Shown here: positions 1 through 6,700 of the stretch, in pieces
Layout: the number at the start of each line of letters is the position of its first letter
Position numbering within the stretch: position 1 is the stretch's first letter
Origin: Treponema sp.
GTDB taxonomy: Bacteria; Spirochaetota; Spirochaetia; Treponematales; Breznakiellaceae
Length of the DNA: 8,330 nt
Reading direction: 5' to 3'
NCBI GenBank assembly: GCA_031271075.1
Contig: JAISWN010000024.1
Location: 1 to 8,330, forward strand
Notes under the pieces: generated by a model
Database searches by the model: none
What the model was told of the DNA's origin: nothing
What the model saw: only the letters and a program-made list of their open reading frames with translations
Translations under genes and position numbers: made by a program

Positions 1-399
1 GTGGACATCCGCCGTTACAATATCATTTACAAGGCGGTGGAGGAGATCCAGCAGGCCATGGAGGGGATGCTCAAGCCCGAAACCAGGGAAGAGATCATCG
101 CCACCGTGGAAGTGCGGAATACCTTCAAGGTACCCAAGGCCGGAACTATCGCGGGCTGCTATGTGCTAAGCGGCACGGTAAAGCGGTCGGCCAAGCTTAA
201 CATTATCCGGGACGATACGGTTATTCACACCGGCAAGATCGCCAGCCTGCGCCGTTTCAAAGACGATGCCCGGGAAGTGGCCGCCGGTTTTGAATGCGGC
301 ATCGGCATCGAGGATTTCGACGGTATCCAGGTTGGGGATCAGCTTGAGATCTTCGAGGTCATAGAGGTGGCAAGGAAACTGGGTGGAACATCGAACTGA
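1..399 (+). CDS. infB: Translation initiation factor IF-2, C-terminal part (5' end outside window)
   Basis: This is the last 132 codons of IF-2, the GTPase that brings fMet-tRNA to the 30S subunit and promotes subunit joining. The GTP-binding domain lies upstream of the window. What is visible is the end of the linker and domain-IV region: a VDIRRYNIIYK-like stretch at the edge, GMLKPE, the AEVR-type segment (here VEVRNTFKVPK), AGCYVLSGTVKR, the ASLRRFKDDAREV block and the ECGIGIEDFD segment, all typical of the IF-2 C2 domain that binds the initiator tRNA end. The reading frame is open from base 1, so the GTG at position 1 is an internal valine codon, not a start. The stop TGA is at 397-399. 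The 3' end overlaps rbfA by 17 nt, the common infB-rbfA arrangement. Identification is firm; only the length of the missing part is unknown. Confidence 0.96.
   Translation: MDIRRYNIIYKAVEEIQQAMEGMLKPETREEIIATVEVRNTFKVPKAGTIAGCYVLSGTVKRSAKLNIIRDDTVIHTGKIASLRRFKDDAREVAAGFECGIGIEDFDGIQVGDQLEIFEVIEVARKLGGTSN
372..376 (+). promoter_or_regulatory. Shine-Dalgarno site of rbfA
   Basis: AAGGA lies inside the last codons of infB, 6 nt before the GTG at 383. It fixes the rbfA start at this GTG rather than at a later codon, and it is one of only three recognisable SD sites in the window. Confidence 0.7.
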
Positions 400-751
400 A
401 CGGGTTGGGCATTTAATTCAGCAGAAGATCGGCTCCCTGATCCTTGAAGGCAGGATAAAAGATCCCCGGGTCAGCCCTTTCCTCTCGGTTACCCGGGTCT
501 CCGTTTCCCGGGATCTGGCCTACGCGGATGTGTATGTTTCCAACATCAAAGAAAACGGCAATATCCCCCGGGGTGTGGCGGGGCTGCAAAGCGCCGCGGG
601 ATTCATACAGGCTGAGCTTGCCGCTTTCATGCGGATCCGGAAAACCCCGAAACTCCGCTTCCACCCGGATTTGAGCCTCCGTGAAGGGTTTGACCTGGTT
701 CAAAAAATAGACAAACTGGTGAACAATGACAGATCCCCGGACAGCCCCTGA
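383..751 (+). CDS. rbfA: 30S ribosome-binding factor A
   Basis: RbfA is a small single-KH-domain protein that binds the 30S subunit and assists late 16S rRNA maturation (5'-end processing, cold adaptation). The product is 122 aa, the normal family length. Visible family features are the N-terminal RTERVGHLIQQKI helix, the KDPRVSPFLSVTRVSVSRDL segment leading into a beta strand (AYADVYVS), the KH helix-turn around SAAGFIQAEL with the Ala-Gly interruption typical of RbfA, and the closing KTPKLRFHPD segment. The start is GTG, supported by AAGGA 6 nt upstream and by alignment of the N-terminal helix. The gene overlaps infB by 17 nt and truB by 26 nt, so it is almost certainly co-transcribed and translationally coupled with both. 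Confidence 0.95.
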   Translation: MEHRTERVGHLIQQKIGSLILEGRIKDPRVSPFLSVTRVSVSRDLAYADVYVSNIKENGNIPRGVAGLQSAAGFIQAELAAFMRIRKTPKLRFHPDLSLREGFDLVQKIDKLVNNDRSPDSP

Positions 752-1640
752 AAAAAGCGGCCTCCTCCTCCTGGACAAGAAACCCGGCCTCACCTCTTTT
801 GAATCCCTCAAAGCTCTGAAAAAGGCCCTGGGTACTTCCCGGGTAGGCCACACCGGTACGCTGGACAAATTCGCCTCCGGCCTGCTGCTGGTTCTGGTTG
901 GCCGGGCCCTTAAACTGGCCCCCTGGTTTACCCGCTGCCCTAAGGAGTACGAAGGAACCGTCCGCTTTGGCGCGGAGACCGACACCCTCGATCCGGAAGG
1001 GGCGATCGTCGCCCAAGGGCCTCTCCCCTCACGGGAGGCGCTGGAAGAGGCCCTGAGCCTTTTCCGGGGGGATATCCTCCAGGCGCCCCCGGCCTATTCG
1101 GCAATCCACGTGGAAGGCCGGCGGGCTTCGGAACTGGCCCGGGCAGGGGAAGCGCCAGAAATGAAAAAGAGGCCCGTGTCGGTATACAGTCTGGAACTCC
1201 TTTTATGGGAGCCCCCCCTGGCCGGAATCAGGGTTTCCTGCTCCTCCGGCACATACATCCGCTCCCTGGCCCGGGACATAGCCCTGGCCGTGGGTTCCCG
1301 GGCACACCTGGCTTCTTTAAGGCGGAAGCGGGTGGCGGGTTTTTCCGTGGAAGACGCTTCCGGTTCCCCCGGCGCGGCGCTGCTGCCCATTGACGGCGGG
1401 GTCGTCGGCCGCCTCGGCCTTCCTCGTTTTGAGGCGGGTCCGGATGCCCTGGATAAGATGATCCGGGGAAGGCCCCTGGGGCCGCTGCTTGCGGGGCAGA
1501 TGCCCCTCTATCCCGCCGGGGAAGAGCCGTCTCCGGGGGAAGATTTTGCCGCCGCGGTCTTTAGCGGGGGGATCTTTGCGGGGATAGTGGAAAAACAGGA
1601 CGGCCGGTGGCGTTACGGGTATGTCTATGCGCATCCTTAG
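726..1640 (+). CDS. truB: tRNA pseudouridine(55) synthase
   Basis: TruB isomerises uridine 55 in the T-loop of nearly all elongator tRNAs and also acts as a tRNA-folding chaperone. The protein has 304 aa (family about 300-315). Signatures in order: LLLDKKPGLTSFE (12-26), the catalytic motif GHTGTLD with the nucleophile expected at Asp47, the KEYEGTVRFG block with the conserved Tyr75, TDTLDPEG (85-92), PPAYSAIHVEGRRA (121-134), and SSGTYIRSLARD (173-184) with the uracil-site Arg179. The last roughly 60 residues form a reduced PUA-like tail. Next to the nucleophile the sequence reads LDKFASGLL where most bacteria have LDPxATGLL. The ATG start lies inside rbfA, has no SD, and probably depends on ribosomes finishing rbfA. 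The 3' end overlaps ribF by 20 nt. Function is certain from the motifs; only the effect of the Lys48 variant is open. Confidence 0.96.
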   Translation: MTDPRTAPEKSGLLLLDKKPGLTSFESLKALKKALGTSRVGHTGTLDKFASGLLLVLVGRALKLAPWFTRCPKEYEGTVRFGAETDTLDPEGAIVAQGPLPSREALEEALSLFRGDILQAPPAYSAIHVEGRRASELARAGEAPEMKKRPVSVYSLELLLWEPPLAGIRVSCSSGTYIRSLARDIALAVGSRAHLASLRRKRVAGFSVEDASGSPGAALLPIDGGVVGRLGLPRFEAGPDALDKMIRGRPLGPLLAGQMPLYPAGEEPSPGEDFAAAVFSGGIFAGIVEKQDGRWRYGYVYAHP

Positions 1641-2430
1641 CTGGGAGGACTTTACCGGGCCCGGTATGGGGGAAGATCTCGGGGAGGAGAGGTCCCGCGC
1701 CCTGAGCATCGGGGTCTTTGACGGGGTTCACCGGGGGCATCGGCGGCTGATAGAGAAGATCCTCCGCCACGGCCGCGAAAACAACCGTATTCCTATGGTG
1801 ATCAGCTTCCGGCAAAGCCCCCGGCGGGTTCTGGCCCCCGCCTCCTGGCACGGGGACATCTACAGCCTCAGGCAAAAACTTGCTATTCTTGAATCCCTGG
1901 GGGTGGAAGAGGCGGTACTCATTGACTTTTCCGGGGATTTCAGTAGAATATCTGGTAAAGAATTCGTCGATTTGCTGAAAAAACGGCGTAGAATTGGGTA
2001 TCTGGCGGTGGGGGCAAACTTTCGTTGCGGTTACCGGTTGGATACCGGGGCGGACAGGCTGGGGGAACTGGTTTCCCCGGGGATCGAGTTTGAGGCGCTT
2101 CCCCCGGTAATGGCCGGGGAACATCCGGTTAGTTCCAGCAGGATCCGCCGAGCAATTTCAGAAGGGAACATGGGCCTGGCCTCGGAACTGCTGGGCCGCC
2201 CCTTTGCCGTAGATCTGGAAGGCTTGGAGGTTTTAAAGACCGGAGGGGTTTTTTCCTGGGATCTCCGGGCCGCCTCACGGATCATCCCCCGGCCCGGACG
2301 CTATCCCGTGATGTTGCGCCAGGGTCCCTCGGGCGAGGGGATTCAAACGGAAGTTTCCGTTGACCGGGGAAGGCTGCTGGTGGACAGCGGGCTTTACGGA
2401 GGGGGCGGTACATTCGTCGAATTCAGGTAA
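1621..2430 (+). CDS. ribF: RibF-type FAD synthetase (FMN adenylyltransferase) with a shortened, probably degenerate riboflavin-kinase domain
   Basis: Bacterial RibF normally phosphorylates riboflavin to FMN (C-terminal domain) and adenylates FMN to FAD (N-terminal nucleotidyltransferase domain). The N-terminal domain looks intact: GVFDGVHRGH (31-40), the HxGH nucleotide-binding motif; SFRQSP (62-67); the GANFRCGYR segment (131-139), where most homologues have FRFG; and VSSSRIRRAI (170-179), the counterpart of the ISSTxIR motif. After LLGRPF (190-195) the kinase domain should begin with a GRxxGFPTAN stretch that binds Mg-ATP. No such motif is present, and only about 75 residues follow. Fragments such as IPRPGRYPVML (222-232) and SGLYGG (256-261) resemble barrel strands of the kinase fold. 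The total is 269 aa against about 305-315 in full RibF. Start: ATG 1621 chosen (20 nt overlap with truB); ATG 1627 is an alternative, and neither has a good SD. FAD synthesis is likely; kinase activity is doubtful. Confidence 0.9.
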   Translation: MSMRILSWEDFTGPGMGEDLGEERSRALSIGVFDGVHRGHRRLIEKILRHGRENNRIPMVISFRQSPRRVLAPASWHGDIYSLRQKLAILESLGVEEAVLIDFSGDFSRISGKEFVDLLKKRRRIGYLAVGANFRCGYRLDTGADRLGELVSPGIEFEALPPVMAGEHPVSSSRIRRAISEGNMGLASELLGRPFAVDLEGLEVLKTGGVFSWDLRAASRIIPRPGRYPVMLRQGPSGEGIQTEVSVDRGRLLVDSGLYGGGGTFVEFR

Positions 2431-2435
2431 GTTCA

Positions 2436-2452
2436 AAAACCGCCTAGGTTTT
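2436..2452 (+). other. Small stem-loop in the rpsO leader
   Basis: AAAACC (2436-2441) pairs perfectly with GGTTTT (2447-2452) across a 5-nt loop. The stem has only two G-C pairs, and the next T-run (2459-2463) is six bases away, so it is a weak terminator or attenuator at best. Its 5' arm overlaps ACCGCC (2439-2444), which can instead pair with GGCGGT (2404-2409) at the end of ribF, so the two structures exclude each other. Confidence 0.4.
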
Positions 2453-2459
2453 CAGGACT

Positions 2460-2489
2460 TTTTAAACGGTTCCCTTTTAAATGGTTTCC
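2460..2489 (+). repeat. Imperfect tandem repeat, 2 copies of about 15 nt
   Basis: TTTTAAACGGTTCC (2460-2473) is followed after one base by TTTTAAATGGTTTCC (2475-2489). The copies differ by one substitution and one extra T. They end directly against the SD of rpsO. This could be a local duplication or a protein or S15 recognition element; the sequence alone does not decide. Confidence 0.6.
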
Positions 2490-2495
2490 AAGGAG
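2490..2495 (+). promoter_or_regulatory. Shine-Dalgarno site of rpsO
   Basis: AAGGAG is the strongest SD in the window. It ends 11 nt before ATG 2507, slightly longer than ideal spacing. Its presence, unlike at most junctions here, suggests rpsO is translated independently of ribF. Confidence 0.75.
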
Positions 2496-2506
2496 TGTAA
2501 AGATAT

Positions 2507-2776
2507 ATGGCTTTAAGCAAAGAAGAGACAGGCTCCATCGTGTCCGGGTTCGGGAAGAATGAAAAAGATACGGGCGCGTCGGATGTTCAGATTGCCCTGC
2601 TTACCGAGCGGATCAACCAGCTTACCGGGCATTGCAAACAGTTCAAGAAAGACAAATCCAGCCAGCGGGGTTTGCTCATCTTGGTCGGAAAACGCCGGAG
2701 GCTTTTAAAGTACGTCCAGCGGACCAATCTTGAAGATTACCGTTCCCTCATCAAAAGGCTGGGGCTCCGCAAGTAA
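2507..2776 (+). CDS. rpsO: Small ribosomal subunit protein uS15
   Basis: S15 is a primary 16S rRNA-binding protein that organises the central domain of the 30S subunit and forms an intersubunit bridge. The product is 89 aa, exactly the normal length. Conserved features are the TGASDVQIALLTERINQLT helix region, the 16S-contact residues His42, Asp49 and Ser52 in the loop (GH..., KKDKSSQRGL), and the basic KRRRLLKYVQ...YRSLIKRLGLRK C-terminal half. The start ATG follows an AAGGAG SD. It ends with tandem stops (TAA TAA, 2774-2779), and pnp begins 5 nt after the first stop. The rpsO-pnp pairing is very common in bacteria and places S15 and PNPase on one transcript. Confidence 0.98.
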   Translation: MALSKEETGSIVSGFGKNEKDTGASDVQIALLTERINQLTGHCKQFKKDKSSQRGLLILVGKRRRLLKYVQRTNLEDYRSLIKRLGLRK

Positions 2777-2781
2777 TAACA

Positions 2782-4941
2782 ATGACACAAAAAGTAACAT
2801 TACAGATCGGTGGAAAGGATCTTGTCCTTGAAACCGGCAGGATCGCGAAACAGGCCAATGGGGCTGTATTCGCCCAGTATGCGGGGTCCGCGGTTATCGC
2901 GGCTGTTTGTTCGTCTTCCGAGGCGGTGGAGGGTCTTGATTATGTCCCTCTTACGGTGGACTACAATGAAAAATACTACGCCGCGGGGAAAATTCCCGGC
3001 GGTTTTATTAAACGGGAAGGCCGGCCCAAGGACAAGGAAATTCTCGTGTCCCGGCTCATTGACCGGCCCATGCGGCCCCTCTTTGACAAGAGTTTCGGCC
3101 GGGAAATTCAGGTGGTTCCCACGACGATTTCGGCGGATCAGATCAACCCCCCGGATATTTTGGCCATCATCGCCAGTTCCGCCGCGGTTCATCTTTCCGA
3201 CATCCCCTTCAACGGGCCTATCGCCGGGGTGCGGATCTGCCAGGTGGACGGCGAGCTGGTAGTCAACCCCACCTACGATGAAATTGAAAGATCGGCCCTG
3301 GAAATCGTGGTGGCCGGTACCAAAGAAGGCATCACCATGGTGGAGGGGGGGGCCAAAGAGGTCGGCGAAGATCTGATGATCCAGGCCCTGGAGAAGGCCC
3401 AGGCGGTGATTGTCGAATTCTGCGGGCTCCAGGAAAAACTCCGGGATCTGGCAGGCAAGCCCAAGCTGCCCCTTACCCTGCCGGGCTATACCCTGGAAAA
3501 CGCCGAAGCTATCCGTTCCACCGCTTACCCACTGCTGGAGGAAGCCTGTTTCGTCAAAGGCAAGCAGGAACGCCGTGAGGCCATCGGCAAGGTTAAGTCG
3601 GATCTGGCCGCCCAATACGCGGCCCAGTTGGAGGATGAAAACCAGCGGAAACTCTTCGGCGCCCTCTTTGAGGATATGGAATACCAGATCCTCCGTTCTT
3701 CCATCCTCGACAAGGGCAGACGGGTTGACGGCCGGGGGACCGAGGATATCCGGGACATAAGCTGCGAGATAGGGATACTGCCCAGGGCCCACGGATCGGC
3801 GCTCTTTACCCGGGGGGAAACCCAGGCCCTGGCGGTAACCACCCTGGGCACGGTATTCGACGAGCAGATCTACGACGACATAGAAGGTGACAAACGGGAA
3901 AATTTCATCCTCCACTACAATTTTCCCCCCTATTCGGTGGGCGAAGTGGGGCGCATGGGTACCGGGCGCCGGGAAATAGGCCACGGCAACCTTGCCCGCC
4001 GTTCCCTGGAGGCCATGGTTCCGGGCAAAAACGAATTTCCCTACACCGTCCGGGTGGTTTCGGAGATTATGGAATCCAACGGTTCATCCTCCATGGCCTC
4101 GGTCTGCGGGGGAACCCTTTCCATGCTCCACGCCGGGGTACCCATGAAAAAGCCCGTGGCGGGGATCGCCATGGGGCTCATCACGGAGGGTAAAGATCCG
4201 GAGGGCCGCTATGCGGTGCTTTCCGATATCCTTGGAGAGGAAGATCATCTGGGAGATATGGACTTTAAAGTCGCCGGAACCGAAGACGGAATAACCGGCT
4301 TTCAGATGGATATTAAGATCGCCGGGGTAAGCCCCGGGATCATGCGGAAGGCCCTGGATCAGGCCAGGCGGGGCAGGCTCCACATCCTTTCCATCATGAA
4401 CAAGACTATCTCAAGGCCCACGGATCAGATCAGCGAATACGCCCCCAAGATAGTAACCATGAAGATCGATGTGGACAAGATCGGCGCCCTCATCGGCCCC
4501 GGGGGCAAGAACGTCAAGGCCCTCTGCGAACAGTACAGCGTTACTATCAACACCGAAAACGACGGGACCGTTACCATTTACGGAAAAAACGCTAAAGACG
4601 CCGAAGAGGCCAAGGCGGCGGTGACGGGCATCGCCTCCGACCCGGAGGTGGGCCGGATCTACAAGGGCGTGGTAAAACGGATCATGGAGTTCGGCGCCTT
4701 TGTGGAGATACTCCCCGGTAAGGAGGGGCTGGTGCATATATCCAAGCTTTCCCGCCAGCGGATAGCCCGGGTAGACGACGTGGTCAAAGAGGAACAGGAG
4801 ATTCCCGTAAAACTTCTTGAAGTCGACAAAATGGGCCGCCTTAACCTTTCTTACATTGACGCCATAGATCCCCAGCCGGGGGGAGGGGAGGGCCATCAGG
4901 AGGATCGGGGGAGGGGACGCCGGGAGCCCCGCCGTTACTAA
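2782..4941 (+). CDS. pnp: Polyribonucleotide nucleotidyltransferase (PNPase)
   Basis: PNPase degrades RNA 3'-to-5' by phosphorolysis, releasing nucleoside diphosphates, and can also polymerise them. It works as a trimer in the cytoplasm. The 719-aa product has the full layout: first RNase PH domain (about 12-142), all-helical linker (about 145-230), second RNase PH domain from RVDGR at 314 to about 545, KH domain with the IGPGGKN loop (571-577), and S1 domain from about 624 ([20 protein letters not shown]) to about 694. Catalytic-site residues are present: GRREIGHG (395-402), the SNGSSS phosphate-site segment near 432-437, and Asp488, Asp494 and Lys496 in [10 protein letters not shown]. The last 25 residues are a Gly/Arg-rich basic tail. 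The gene starts 5 nt after the first rpsO stop and has no SD, so translation probably re-initiates from rpsO. A G8 run (3345-3352) lies within codons 188-191 and is sequence-neutral coding. Identification is certain. Confidence 0.98.
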   Translation: MTQKVTLQIGGKDLVLETGRIAKQANGAVFAQYAGSAVIAAVCSSSEAVEGLDYVPLTVDYNEKYYAAGKIPGGFIKREGRPKDKEILVSRLIDRPMRPLFDKSFGREIQVVPTTISADQINPPDILAIIASSAAVHLSDIPFNGPIAGVRICQVDGELVVNPTYDEIERSALEIVVAGTKEGITMVEGGAKEVGEDLMIQALEKAQAVIVEFCGLQEKLRDLAGKPKLPLTLPGYTLENAEAIRSTAYPLLEEACFVKGKQERREAIGKVKSDLAAQYAAQLEDENQRKLFGALFEDMEYQILRSSILDKGRRVDGRGTEDIRDISCEIGILPRAHGSALFTRGETQALAVTTLGTVFDEQIYDDIEGDKRENFILHYNFPPYSVGEVGRMGTGRREIGHGNLARRSLEAMVPGKNEFPYTVRVVSEIMESNGSSSMASVCGGTLSMLHAGVPMKKPVAGIAMGLITEGKDPEGRYAVLSDILGEEDHLGDMDFKVAGTEDGITGFQMDIKIAGVSPGIMRKALDQARRGRLHILSIMNKTISRPTDQISEYAPKIVTMKIDVDKIGALIGPGGKNVKALCEQYSVTINTENDGTVTIYGKNAKDAEEAKAAVTGIASDPEVGRIYKGVVKRIMEFGAFVEILPGKEGLVHISKLSRQRIARVDDVVKEEQEIPVKLLEVDKMGRLNLSYIDAIDPQPGGGEGHQEDRGRGRREPRRY

Positions 4942-4958
4942 AGGCGGCCCCTGTAACG
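4933..4958 (+). other. Stem-loop spanning the pnp stop codon
   Basis: CGTTAC (4933-4938), just before the pnp TAA, is the exact complement of GTAACG (4953-4958), leaving a 14-nt GC-rich loop that contains the stop codon. No T-run follows, so it is not an intrinsic terminator. It may affect re-initiation at dut or mRNA stability, or it may be chance; a 6-bp stem is modest evidence. Confidence 0.3.
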
Positions 4959-4967
4959 CGGAACGCC

Positions 4968-5414
4968 ATGCGGCAGAATCCTGTGGTAAGGATAGTAAAA
5001 AAGGATCCCTCCCTGCCGTTGCCCCGTTACGAGACGGCGGGGGCCGCGGGGATGGATATCCGGGCTTTCCTGGCGGAGGATGTGGAAATCCCCCCACGGG
5101 GAAGGGCCTCTCTCCCCACGGGGCTTTTTCTTGAGATCCCTCCGGGTTACGAAGCCCAGGTGCGGCCCCGCTCGGGGATAGCGGCAAAATACGGCGTTAC
5201 CGTGTTAAATTCCCCGGGAACCATTGATTCGGATTACCGGGGGGAGCTGCGGATTCTTTTGATCAATCTGGGTGAGGAAGCCTTCACGGTACGGAACGGC
5301 GACCGTATCGCCCAGCTTGTAATCGGCCCCGTAAGCCGTCTGGCCCTTGAGGAAGGGACCGTTCTGGGGGAGACGGAACGGGGTTCCGGCGGTTTCGGAT
5401 CTACCGGTATATGA
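4968..5414 (+). CDS. dut: Deoxyuridine 5'-triphosphate nucleotidohydrolase (dUTPase)
   Basis: Dut hydrolyses dUTP to dUMP and pyrophosphate, keeping uracil out of DNA and supplying dUMP for thymidylate synthesis. It is a homotrimer. The 148-aa product has all five trimeric-dUTPase motifs: [11 protein letters not shown] (about 24-33); [30 protein letters not shown] with the Asp that orients the catalytic water and the substrate-binding Tyr; [22 protein letters not shown], the flexible arginine/P-loop-like lid at the C-terminus. The ATG at 4968 lies 26 nt after pnp; no good SD is seen, and GTG 4983 is the next in-frame possibility. The stop overlaps the next ATG as ATGA (5411-5414), so translation of the membrane protein downstream is coupled. 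Its place between pnp and the lpt pair looks like operon convenience rather than shared function. Confidence 0.97.
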   Translation: MRQNPVVRIVKKDPSLPLPRYETAGAAGMDIRAFLAEDVEIPPRGRASLPTGLFLEIPPGYEAQVRPRSGIAAKYGVTVLNSPGTIDSDYRGELRILLINLGEEAFTVRNGDRIAQLVIGPVSRLALEEGTVLGETERGSGGFGSTGI

Positions 5415-6694
5415 CAAACGACCTTACGGAAAGCTCCCGTTCCACATCCCGGACTCTGTTCAGGTATGTGGCGGCGGAATCCCTGTTTTCCTTTTTTGTG
5501 GCCTTTCTCTTTTTCTTTTTTATTTTTTTTGTAAACCAGCTTTTGCTTCTTGCTCAGGAAATTCTGGCCAAACGGGTACCCTTCAACCAGGTTATCCTTC
5601 TGGTGATCTTCGCCCTTCCGGCGGTTATCGCCATGGCGGCGCCTTTCGCGTCCCTGGTGGGACTCCTCATGACCGTAGGGCGCATGTCCAGCGATAACGA
5701 AATTCTCGTCATGCTGTCCTCGGGGCTTTCCTACCGCACTGTTTTTATCCCCGCGGCGGTGGTAGGGTTCTTAATTTCCCTGCTTTCCTTTTTTGCCAAC
5801 GACGTACTCCTTCCCGCGGGGACGGTTCAGTTTAACCGGCTCTACCGGCGCATCCTGGTATCCACCCCGGCCCTTGAACTGGAAGCCAATTCGGTTAAGC
5901 GGTTCAAGGAAACGGTTATCGTAACCGGCGACGTAAGCGGCAGTTCAATCAGCAACGTGCTTATCTTTGACCGAACCAAGGACGGGGAACGCCGGGTGAT
6001 CATGGCGCGGAACGCGGAACTCAAAGACGGGGGCAGGGAAGGGCTCAGCCTCGATCTGGACGAGGCTTTTATCGTCTCCTCAAAAGAAGTCGCCCGCCAG
6101 GATTATGACTACGCCTCCAGTTTTTTCCTCCGTTACTGGGTACCCCAGGAAGATCTTATCCAGGCGGTCTCTTCCATCACTCCCCGGGAGATGAGTTCCG
6201 TAGACGTTGGCCGGGAAATCAAAATTCAAAAAAGGGAGCTTGAACGGAGGCTTGACGAGCAGCGGGGCAAGATAAGTTCCCAGGCCCTGGAACTGGAGGC
6301 CGTTCTCCGCAAGGGGCCGGAGAATGAATCGTGGAACCGGCGGAGCAGTCTCTTTGCGAACTTTCAGCGGGAAACTCAGACCCTTGCGATTCTGCGGCAG
6401 GATCGGACGCTTCTCCGTTACCTTTTTGAGTATTACAAGAAATTCTCGATACCCTTTGGGGCCCTTTCCTTTGTCCTCCTGGCGGTCTCCCTGGGACTCA
6501 TGGCAAAAAAGAGCGGGCAAACCGTGGGCTTCATCCTGGGGCTCCTTATCTCGGTGCTGTACTGGGCCCTCCTCCTGGGAGGGCAGACCATGGGGGCCCG
6601 CCTGGGATACCCCCCCTTCTGGTCTATATGGCTTCCCAATATCCTTGCCGTGTCCGCCGGGATCATCCTGGGTATCATCAGGATCAGGAAATAA
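5411..6694 (+). CDS. LptF/LptG (YjgP/YjgQ) family permease with long helical insertion
   Basis: Members of this family form the transmembrane dimer of the LptB2FG ABC transporter, which extracts a lipid (LPS in enterobacteria) from the inner membrane and passes it to the periplasmic bridge. The layout fits: three N-terminal membrane helices (about 20-48, 60-88, 108-130), a periplasmic beta-rich domain (about 150-250), and three C-terminal helices (about 345-365, 370-392, 402-424). The cytoplasmic coupling segment [19 protein letters not shown] (89-107) is the family hallmark. At 427 aa it is about 60 residues longer than E. coli LptF or LptG. The extra length is a charged helical stretch (about 262-338), including [16 protein letters not shown], before the [10 protein letters not shown] segment that precedes helix 4. 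The first helix is extremely Phe-rich (10 Phe in residues 26-40) and is encoded by a T-rich tract. The start overlaps dut (ATGA). Whether it is the LptF or LptG counterpart cannot be settled, so no symbol is given. Confidence 0.88.
   Translation: MTNDLTESSRSTSRTLFRYVAAESLFSFFVAFLFFFFIFFVNQLLLLAQEILAKRVPFNQVILLVIFALPAVIAMAAPFASLVGLLMTVGRMSSDNEILVMLSSGLSYRTVFIPAAVVGFLISLLSFFANDVLLPAGTVQFNRLYRRILVSTPALELEANSVKRFKETVIVTGDVSGSSISNVLIFDRTKDGERRVIMARNAELKDGGREGLSLDLDEAFIVSSKEVARQDYDYASSFFLRYWVPQEDLIQAVSSITPREMSSVDVGREIKIQKRELERRLDEQRGKISSQALELEAVLRKGPENESWNRRSSLFANFQRETQTLAILRQDRTLLRYLFEYYKKFSIPFGALSFVLLAVSLGLMAKKSGQTVGFILGLLISVLYWALLLGGQTMGARLGYPPFWSIWLPNILAVSAGIILGIIRIRK
5504..5530 (+). repeat. 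T-rich homopolymer-like tract inside the first lpt gene
   Basis: Within an otherwise GC-rich region, 5504-5530 is almost all T, ending in T8 (5523-5530). It encodes the poly-Phe part of the first membrane helix. Such runs can cause replication or transcription slippage. Nothing upstream forms a clear hairpin, so it is not a terminator. Confidence 0.7.
6686..6689 (+). promoter_or_regulatory. Shine-Dalgarno site of the second lpt gene
   Basis: AGGA lies in the last codons of the preceding permease gene, 11 nt before ATG 6701. It supports that ATG as the start. Confidence 0.5.
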
Positions 6695-6700
6695 CCGGAA

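Larger units (their letters stand above)
2431..2506 (+). promoter_or_regulatory. rpsO leader / only sizeable spacer in the window
   Basis: This 76-nt AT-richer spacer separates ribF from rpsO. It holds a small hairpin (2436-2452), a tandem imperfect repeat (2460-2489) and a strong SD (2490-2495). In bacteria where it has been studied, rpsO mRNA leaders often carry an S15-binding structure for autoregulation, and rpsO often has its own promoter. Either role is possible here, but no convincing -35/-10 pair or known S15-binding fold could be read by eye. Confidence 0.4.

Noticed and set aside
413..985. 190-codon minus-strand open frame across rbfA and truB
   Set aside because: It covers two well-supported overlapping genes, and its composition is that of a shadow frame.
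2452..2481. Possible promoter TTCAGG - 18 nt - TTTAAA before rpsO
   Set aside because: Both boxes are poor matches to sigma-70 consensus and such matches are expected by chance in an AT-rich spacer.
3345..3352. G8 homopolymer in pnp as a phase-variation tract
   Set aside because: It encodes conserved Glu-Gly-Gly-Ala in a core PNPase segment of a probably important gene; it is most simply explained by GGG codon use.
2800..3984. Long open frame of 394 codons on the minus strand inside pnp
   Set aside because: It is fully antisense to a certain gene, has no recognisable domain, and reflects third-position GC bias of pnp.
4933..4967. Intrinsic terminator between pnp and dut
   Set aside because: A short stem exists, but no U-run follows, and dut begins within 26 nt, so read-through is expected.
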